From contig DAONTI010000009.1 in NCBI GenBank assembly GCA_035411585.1, forward strand, positions 1 through 64,000: a stretch of DNA of 64,000 nucleotides, read 5' to 3'. The first letter of the stretch is position 1; the number at the start of each line of letters is the position of its first letter. Positions 58,999 through 64,000 of this stretch are shown piece by piece. The position numbers were made by a program, and so were the translations under genes. This stretch comes from MWDV01 sp002070715 (GTDB lineage Bacteria; Verrucomicrobiota; Verrucomicrobiia; Limisphaerales; MWDV01). The notes under the pieces were generated by a model. It saw nothing but the letters and a program-made list of their open reading frames with translations, had not been told where the DNA came from and made no database searches.

Positions 58999-61920
58999 AT
59001 GACGATGAACGCATGGCTTCGTGTTTGCGTCGGGGCGACCCTGTTGGCGGTTGTGCCGTTTCCTTGGAACTCTCCCGCGACCGACATTCTACCGCCCGGC
59101 CATCGCGCGCGGCCGCCCGGAATCCACGCGTTGGTCGGCGGCACGGTGATCACTCAGCCGGGGACTGTGTTGAGCAACGCCACCGTGGTCATTCGCGACG
59201 GGTTCATCGAGGCCGTGGGTCAAAATATGTCCGCGCCCGCCGACGCCCGGGTTTGGCCGATGCAAGGCCGGACGATTTACGCGGGTTTCATTGACGCGTA
59301 TCTTCCGTTGCCCGCCACGCGAACTTCGGCGGCAACGGCGGAGGAAACCTCCAGTGACTTCAACGATTCATTCACGGCGGGCGGGGCGGTGGATTTTTAC
59401 GGAGTGGTGGGACAACGCACGGATCGCGGGATGCCGGGCGCGGGACACGCGATTGCGCGGGTGACGCCTGAACGCCGCGCGATTCAGTCTTATTCCCCGC
59501 GGGAACGCACGCTGGCGCCCTTGCGGGAATTGGGATTTACGGCGGGCGTGGTGGCGCCGGCAGACGGCATCATCCGCGGGAGCAGCACCTTGGTTGCGCT
59601 GGTGGAGGACAACCCCAATGCGGTCGTTCTCCAGCCGGACGTGTTTCAACATGTGTCGTTCGACGATCGCGGCGGTCCGGAACGCGTCTATCCCCAGTCG
59701 TTAATGGGAATCATTGCCGCGGTGCGGCAGACATTTTTTGACGCCCAATATGATGCCCAGATCCACGCCGGGGACCGCGCGCATCCTCCGGGGCGCCCCC
59801 GGCCGGAGTTCAATCCCGCATGGACGGCGCTCCGACCCGCCATCGAAGGACGGCAACGCGTGCTGTTCGAGCCGGGCAGCGCGTTGATGGGGGATCGCGT
59901 CCGCTATATCGCGGAGGAGTTGAAGCTGGATTTTGCCATCCTTGCCTGCGGCCAGGAATGGCGCCGGCCGGATTTGTTGGCGGACAATCCGGCGACCTTT
60001 ATTGTGCCCCTGCATTTCCCCACCCTGCCGGCCCTGCCGACCGAGGACGATTGGGAGGATGTATCGCTGGACGCGTTGCGGGCTTGGGATTGGGCCGCCG
60101 AAAATCCAGCGGTGCTGCGCCGGGAAGGCCGCGAAATCGCGCTGACGACGCATGGCTTGAGCGACAAAAAGAGTTTTCGGAAAAACCTTCGGCTCGCGCT
60201 GGACCGTGGTTTGGACCCGATGGATGCCCTGGCGGCATTGACCACGGTACCGGCCAAATTATGCGGCGTGGACGAGCGCTTGGGCACGATTGCGCCGGGC
60301 AAAATCGCCAATCTCACCGTCGTGGACAGCCCGGGTTATTTTGCGCCGCAAGCCAAAGTCCGACAGGTATGGATTGACGGGCGCGTTTATCGCCTGCCCG
60401 CGGATACGGCCAAATCGGTCCGTTCCCCGACGAAGGAAAAATCCGCCACGACCGCCGCCGGGGAACAAAAGGCTGACCCGGAAGCGCGCCCGGCGGAGTT
60501 GCGGGCATTGCGGCAACAGCGGGTGGCGCGATCTCCGCTGGAAGGGCGCGGTCCCCTTCTGACACCGGCAGCCTTGCTGATTGAAAATGCGACGGTCTGG
60601 ACCTGCGGCGACCAAGGCGTGTTGACGAACGCGCGGGTTTGGGTCCAGGACGGCAAGGTGAAAGCCGTGGGCGATTTCACCCTGACGAGCGGCGCCGATC
60701 TCGTGCGCATAGACGCGCGTGGCCGGCACGTCACACCCGGCTTGATTGACGCGCACAGTCACACCGCCATCCTGGGGAGCGTCAATGAATCCAGCATTCC
60801 CTCGTCGGCCATGTGCCGCATTGGTGACGTGGTGAACTCGGAAACGCGGACGCTGGGGGAACAACTCGGCGGCGGGTTGACGATGTGCAATCTCTACCAT
60901 GGCTCGGCCAATCCCATCGGCGGACAGGATTGCATCATCAAATTACGCGACGGCGCCAGCCCGGAAGGATTAAAGTTCGACGCGGCCCCGCCCGGGCTCA
61001 AGATGGCCCTCGGTGAGAATGTCAAGCAATCGGGCTGGGGCGACCGCTACACCACGCGTTTTCCGCAATCGCGCATGGGCGTGCCGACCTTTATCGCGAA
61101 TCGCTACCGCGCGGCGCAGGAATATCTGCGGGCGGTGGAGCGCGCGGAGGCATCCGGCGAACCGCGGCCGCGCCGCGACCTGGAACTGGAGGCGCTGGCC
61201 GAGATTCTGCAAGGCCGGCGCTGGATTCACTGTCACGCCTATCGGCAGGACGAAATGCTGGCGCTCCTTCGGGTGATGGAAAGCTTTGGCGTGCGGATCG
61301 CTTCGATGGAGCATGTGTTGGAGGGATACAAAATCGCGGATGAAATCGTCGCGCACGGCCTTGGGCCATCATGTTTTGCCGATTGGTGGGCCTACAAGTT
61401 CGAGGTCTATGACGCGATTCCTTACAACGGCGCGCTGCTGCACGAACGCGGTGCGCTGGTGTCGTTCAACTCGGATTCCTCCGATCTCGCGCGCCGGCTG
61501 AACACCGAGGCCGCCAAGGCGGTGAAGTTCGGCGGTACCCCGGAAATTGAGGCACTGAAATTCGTCACCATCAATCCGGCGAAACAGTTGAAGATTGACG
61601 CGCGCGTCGGCTCGCTGGAACCGGGCAAAGACGCGGACCTGGTGATTTGGTCCGGGCCGCCGTTGGATTCCCGCAGCGTGGCCTTACAGACGTGGATTGA
61701 CGGGAAAAAATACTTCGACCGCGAGCAGGCTGCGGCGCGCGCCGCGGCGCGGCAGCAGGAGCGCGAAGCGTTGCTGGCCAAGGCGAAAAAAGTCAGGCGA
61801 CTCGAAGCAGCCGGCGGAGGCGGCGAACGCAGCGCGAAAGACGGCGACACATTCTTTCGGGTGGCATGGGAACAACTTTACGAAGGTGTAGATCGGGAAG
61901 CGGAGGCGGAGGGCTTGTGA
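58999..61920 (+). CDS. Secreted protein with two tandem amidohydrolase modules
   Basis: Protein of 973 residues with a signal peptide (LRVCVGATLLAVVPFPW). The first module (about 35-470) is amidohydrolase-like (ALVGGTVITQPGTVLSNATV, VIRDGFIEAVGQNM, then IYAGFIDAYLPLPATR) but lacks the HxH after GFID. The second module (about 520-930) is complete: LLIENATVWTCGDQGVLTNA, GRHVTPGLIDAHSHTAILG (metal His pair), RRWIHCHAYRQDEMLALL, ASMEHVLEGYKIADE and VSFNSDSSDLARRLNTEAAK (metal Asp), plus the closing LEPGKDADLVIWSG. Such proteins are common in this group; the substrate is unknown. The start is ATG 58999, at the signal peptide. Confidence 0.88.
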   Translation: MTMNAWLRVCVGATLLAVVPFPWNSPATDILPPGHRARPPGIHALVGGTVITQPGTVLSNATVVIRDGFIEAVGQNMSAPADARVWPMQGRTIYAGFIDAYLPLPATRTSAATAEETSSDFNDSFTAGGAVDFYGVVGQRTDRGMPGAGHAIARVTPERRAIQSYSPRERTLAPLRELGFTAGVVAPADGIIRGSSTLVALVEDNPNAVVLQPDVFQHVSFDDRGGPERVYPQSLMGIIAAVRQTFFDAQYDAQIHAGDRAHPPGRPRPEFNPAWTALRPAIEGRQRVLFEPGSALMGDRVRYIAEELKLDFAILACGQEWRRPDLLADNPATFIVPLHFPTLPALPTEDDWEDVSLDALRAWDWAAENPAVLRREGREIALTTHGLSDKKSFRKNLRLALDRGLDPMDALAALTTVPAKLCGVDERLGTIAPGKIANLTVVDSPGYFAPQAKVRQVWIDGRVYRLPADTAKSVRSPTKEKSATTAAGEQKADPEARPAELRALRQQRVARSPLEGRGPLLTPAALLIENATVWTCGDQGVLTNARVWVQDGKVKAVGDFTLTSGADLVRIDARGRHVTPGLIDAHSHTAILGSVNESSIPSSAMCRIGDVVNSETRTLGEQLGGGLTMCNLYHGSANPIGGQDCIIKLRDGASPEGLKFDAAPPGLKMALGENVKQSGWGDRYTTRFPQSRMGVPTFIANRYRAAQEYLRAVERAEASGEPRPRRDLELEALAEILQGRRWIHCHAYRQDEMLALLRVMESFGVRIASMEHVLEGYKIADEIVAHGLGPSCFADWWAYKFEVYDAIPYNGALLHERGALVSFNSDSSDLARRLNTEAAKAVKFGGTPEIEALKFVTINPAKQLKIDARVGSLEPGKDADLVIWSGPPLDSRSVALQTWIDGKKYFDREQAAARAAARQQEREALLAKAKKVRRLEAAGGGGERSAKDGDTFFRVAWEQLYEGVDREAEAEGL

Positions 61921-61931
61921 AAAATCCATCA

Positions 61932-63302
61932 ATGACTCGAAACGGAAAAACCCCCGGTTGCGGCCGAAGGCTCCGGACATGGAACGCAGGGGCGCGGATT
62001 GGTGTGCTGTTGCTGACGGGGATTGGTGCCGGAGGCATATTGGTGCCGTCGCTGGCCGCTGAAACCTGGTTATTGAAAGGCGCCACCGTGCATACCGTTG
62101 CCGGCGACGCGATTCCGGGAGGCGAAGTATTGGTCCGCGACGGCAAGATCGCGGCGGTGGGCCCGTCCGTGAACACGACGGATGTTCCGATCGTTGACCT
62201 GACCGGATTGCAATTGTATCCGGGCTTGATCGCACTCGACACGGCATTGGGCTTGAAAGAAATCGGCGCGGTGCGCGCGACGGTGGACGTGCGTGAAGTG
62301 GGGGACTTCACCCCGGACGTACTCTCGTGGTGGGCGGTCAATCCGGATTCCCAACTGCTGCCGGTGGCGCGCGCCAACGGCGTGGCCTATTTCGAGCCGG
62401 CCCCCCAAGGCGGCGTGGTGGCCGGGCAATCGGCGCTGGTTGCCTTGGATGGATGGACCATCGAGGACATGGCAGTGAGGAAGTCGCTCGCACTGCACGT
62501 GTATTGGCCGGCGATGACCTTGAACCCCACGCCCCGGGAGCAGGTCCGGGACAAGGCGGGCTGGCAATCGCTGGAGGATCAAGCAAAGCAGCGCGCCGCC
62601 CGGCTTCGCGCCCTTGATGATTTCTTCCAGGACGCGCGGGCCTACGCCCAAGCGAAAGCCGCCGCGGCATCGAACCAAGCCCAGGCGCCCACTCCTGATC
62701 CGACGTGGGAAGCGTTGTTGCCGTTTGTGCGGGGCGAACGTCCGCTGGTGGTGCATGCGGATGAGGGGCGCCAGATTCAGGCGGCGGTGACGTGGGCGGC
62801 AACTAATCGCTGGCCAATCATTCTCGCCGGTGGCCGCGACGCTTGGCGGGTGGCGGCGTTGCTGGCCAAGCACCAAGTGCCCGTGATCTATGAGCACATT
62901 TTCACTTTGCCGGCCCGCGACACGGATGCGTACGACGTGCATTTCCGCGCGCCCGAAGTGTTGCGCCAGGCCGGGGTGACTGTGATTTTTAGCACCGGCG
63001 TGAACAGTGCGTCGTTGGTCAAAAATCTGCCGTATGAAGCCGCGCAAGCGGTGGCGTTTGGTTATCCCGCCGACGAAGCGGTGAAGGGACTCACGCTTTA
63101 TCCGGCGCGGGTGGCGGGGATGGCGGACCGGCTTGGCTCGATTGAGGCCGGCAAAGACGCCACCTTCTTTGCGATGGATGGCGATGTGCTCGACATTCGC
63201 GCGAACGTGAAACGGATGTGGATTGCCGGCCGGGAAGTCAGCCTCGAAAGCCGGCATACGCGGCTCTACGAAAAATACCGGCACCGGCCAAAAGCCCGGT
63301 GA
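61932..63302 (+). CDS. Secreted amidohydrolase-like protein lacking the metal HxH motif
   Basis: Protein of 456 residues with a basic start and a hydrophobic segment (IGVLLLTGIGAGGILVPSLA). The fold is amidohydrolase-like (WLLKGATVHTVAGDAIPGGE, VLVRDGKIAAVGP, LQLYPGLIALDTALGLKEI), but where active members have PGLIDxHxH this one has LIALDTALGL, so the metal site is missing. It ends with RLGSIEAGKDATFFAMDGD as usual. It probably has a structural or binding role with the previous gene, which ends 11 bases before it. ATG 61932 is used. Confidence 0.87.
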   Translation: MTRNGKTPGCGRRLRTWNAGARIGVLLLTGIGAGGILVPSLAAETWLLKGATVHTVAGDAIPGGEVLVRDGKIAAVGPSVNTTDVPIVDLTGLQLYPGLIALDTALGLKEIGAVRATVDVREVGDFTPDVLSWWAVNPDSQLLPVARANGVAYFEPAPQGGVVAGQSALVALDGWTIEDMAVRKSLALHVYWPAMTLNPTPREQVRDKAGWQSLEDQAKQRAARLRALDDFFQDARAYAQAKAAAASNQAQAPTPDPTWEALLPFVRGERPLVVHADEGRQIQAAVTWAATNRWPIILAGGRDAWRVAALLAKHQVPVIYEHIFTLPARDTDAYDVHFRAPEVLRQAGVTVIFSTGVNSASLVKNLPYEAAQAVAFGYPADEAVKGLTLYPARVAGMADRLGSIEAGKDATFFAMDGDVLDIRANVKRMWIAGREVSLESRHTRLYEKYRHRPKAR

Positions 63303-63328
63303 AGCACCGTGACCGTGCCGTGGCGGCC

Positions 63329-63919
63329 ATGTCGCGCAAACTACATATCGCCCGGGACGGCGTTGAACTCGGCGTGTGGACGAACGCCGAGACGCGGGAG
63401 TTGTTGCGCACGGGATTTTTGTTGCCCACGGATTTCTTTTGGGTCGCGGGACAGGCGGATTGGCAGCCGCTTGCGGACTGGGACGACCCTGCGCCCGAAT
63501 CCGTCGAGCCAGCGGATCACTTGGCGCGCGCCCGGCGGCACGTTGTCGCGGCGAGCGGGCGGCTCGCCAAGCAAGCGGTCCGTTTGCGCCACCGCTTCCA
63601 ATCCACCTCCGGCGACGACTCCACCCGTCTGACCGAAACGGCGAACCGTCTGTTGCGCGCGTTTCTGCCGCGGCTTCGGCAACTCGCCTCGCATCAGATG
63701 ATCGCGCAATCCGCAACGCGATTGCCCGCCTTGCTGCAAAACGAAGTCCTGATGCGCAAACTGTTCAACGCCCTCTATACGGGACTGCCTTCGCCCGTGC
63801 ATCGTTTCGTGTCCCGGCCGATGTTTGTCGCCTTTTGTCTGGAACGCCGCCGGGAGCTTTTGGCGCCGCCGCCGGCATCCGATGAAGAGGCCGCGTCCGC
63901 CGATCCTCCGCCGGCTTGA
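63329..63919 (+). CDS. GYF-2 domain protein, function unknown
   Basis: Protein of 196 residues. The N-terminus (about 2-52) is a GYF_2 domain: LHIARDGVELGVWTNAETRE, LLRTGFLLPTDFFWVAGQAD, WQPLADW. The rest is helical and rich in Arg, Leu and Ala (NRLLRAFLPRLRQLASHQMI), with a hydrophobic, aromatic segment near 150-170 and an acidic, Pro-rich tail. GYF_2 domains bind peptides, but nothing shows a partner here. The ATG at 63329 is used. Confidence 0.75.
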   Translation: MSRKLHIARDGVELGVWTNAETRELLRTGFLLPTDFFWVAGQADWQPLADWDDPAPESVEPADHLARARRHVVAASGRLAKQAVRLRHRFQSTSGDDSTRLTETANRLLRAFLPRLRQLASHQMIAQSATRLPALLQNEVLMRKLFNALYTGLPSPVHRFVSRPMFVAFCLERRRELLAPPPASDEEAASADPPPA

Positions 63920-63952
63920 GCCGCCGCCCGCTTTCAAGTAAGCTGTTCCGCG

Positions 63953-64000
63953 ATGAAGGCATCCACACAGGCAGCGGCCTGGCGCCCGGACTCCTGGCAG
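63953..64000 (+). CDS. Start of a probable class II DAHP synthase, cut by the window edge
   Basis: Only 16 codons are visible: MKASTQAAAWRPDSWQ. The W.PDSW pattern just after the start is typical of class II 3-deoxy-7-phosphoheptulonate synthases (first step of aromatic amino acid synthesis), which continue with KPAAQQPxYPD. The match is short, so the call is tentative. Confidence 0.45.
   Translation, partial: MKASTQAAAWRPDSWQ

Overview
The window is GC-rich bacterial DNA, densely coded on both strands. It most resembles a Verrucomicrobiota genome of the Pedosphaera/Limisphaera type (an inference). The grounds are a type II secretion operon with a two-gene secretin, DUF1080 and DUF2961 (GH172) carbohydrate proteins, a Bat-type moxR/DUF58/BatA/VWA cluster, several LPS-core (WaaP-like) kinases showing a Gram-negative outer membrane, and many short REP-like repeats. 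No rRNA or tRNA was seen; a tmRNA is present.

Layout. 1-947: the frameshifted, edge-truncated start of a secreted GH172 gene, preceded upstream by a decayed prepilin fragment. 1.4-4.2 kb: a NarL-type two-component pair. 4.2-6.8 kb: a fusion of a nucleotidyltransferase and a GHMP sugar kinase. 7.0-21.4 kb: a long minus-strand operon, read from 21.4 down to 7.0 kb. It encodes a small secreted protein, GspE, F, G, H, I, J, K, L, M, a GspC/PilP-like protein, a secretin split into an N-domain protein and a pore protein, and a histidine kinase. Many stop and start codons in it overlap as ATGA. 21.7-22.1 kb: ssrA (tmRNA). 22.1-24.8 kb: thrC and hom. 24.9-27.1 kb: a PocR-AraC regulator and a DHH phosphoesterase.

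27.2-39.4 kb: the Bat/aerotolerance-type cluster (coiled-coil membrane protein, MoxR, DUF58, BatA, large double-VWA protein). It is interrupted by an AT-richer orphan gene, a REP-associated transposase with REP hairpins and two degenerate copies of the DUF58 gene start, and a four-helix-bundle gene between inverted GTGCGG repeats. 39.5-41.7 kb: acylphosphatase, metallophosphoesterase, glycosyltransferase 9. 41.7-50.9 kb: a probable LPS-core locus with a carbamoyltransferase, a methyltransferase, four WaaP-like kinase genes (five kinase domains), a beta-barrel-like protein and a second GT9.

51-55 kb: a PaaX-family repressor flanked by related palindromes, then on the minus strand UbiD followed by a fusion of a cREC-type receiver domain and an ADP-ribosylglycohydrolase. 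55-64 kb: a DUF1080 lipoprotein, a zinc metallopeptidase, an M50 site-2-type protease with CBS domains, a PfkB sugar-phosphate kinase, two amidohydrolase genes (three modules, only one with intact metal ligands), a GYF-2 protein and the first codons of a probable class II DAHP synthase.

The points most worth following up are the cREC-ADP-ribosylglycohydrolase fusion, the NTP-transferase/GHMP-kinase fusion, the split secretin, the transposon-linked copies of the DUF58 start, GTGCGG repeats carried in frame inside two proteins, the palindromes around paaX, and the multiplied LPS kinases.
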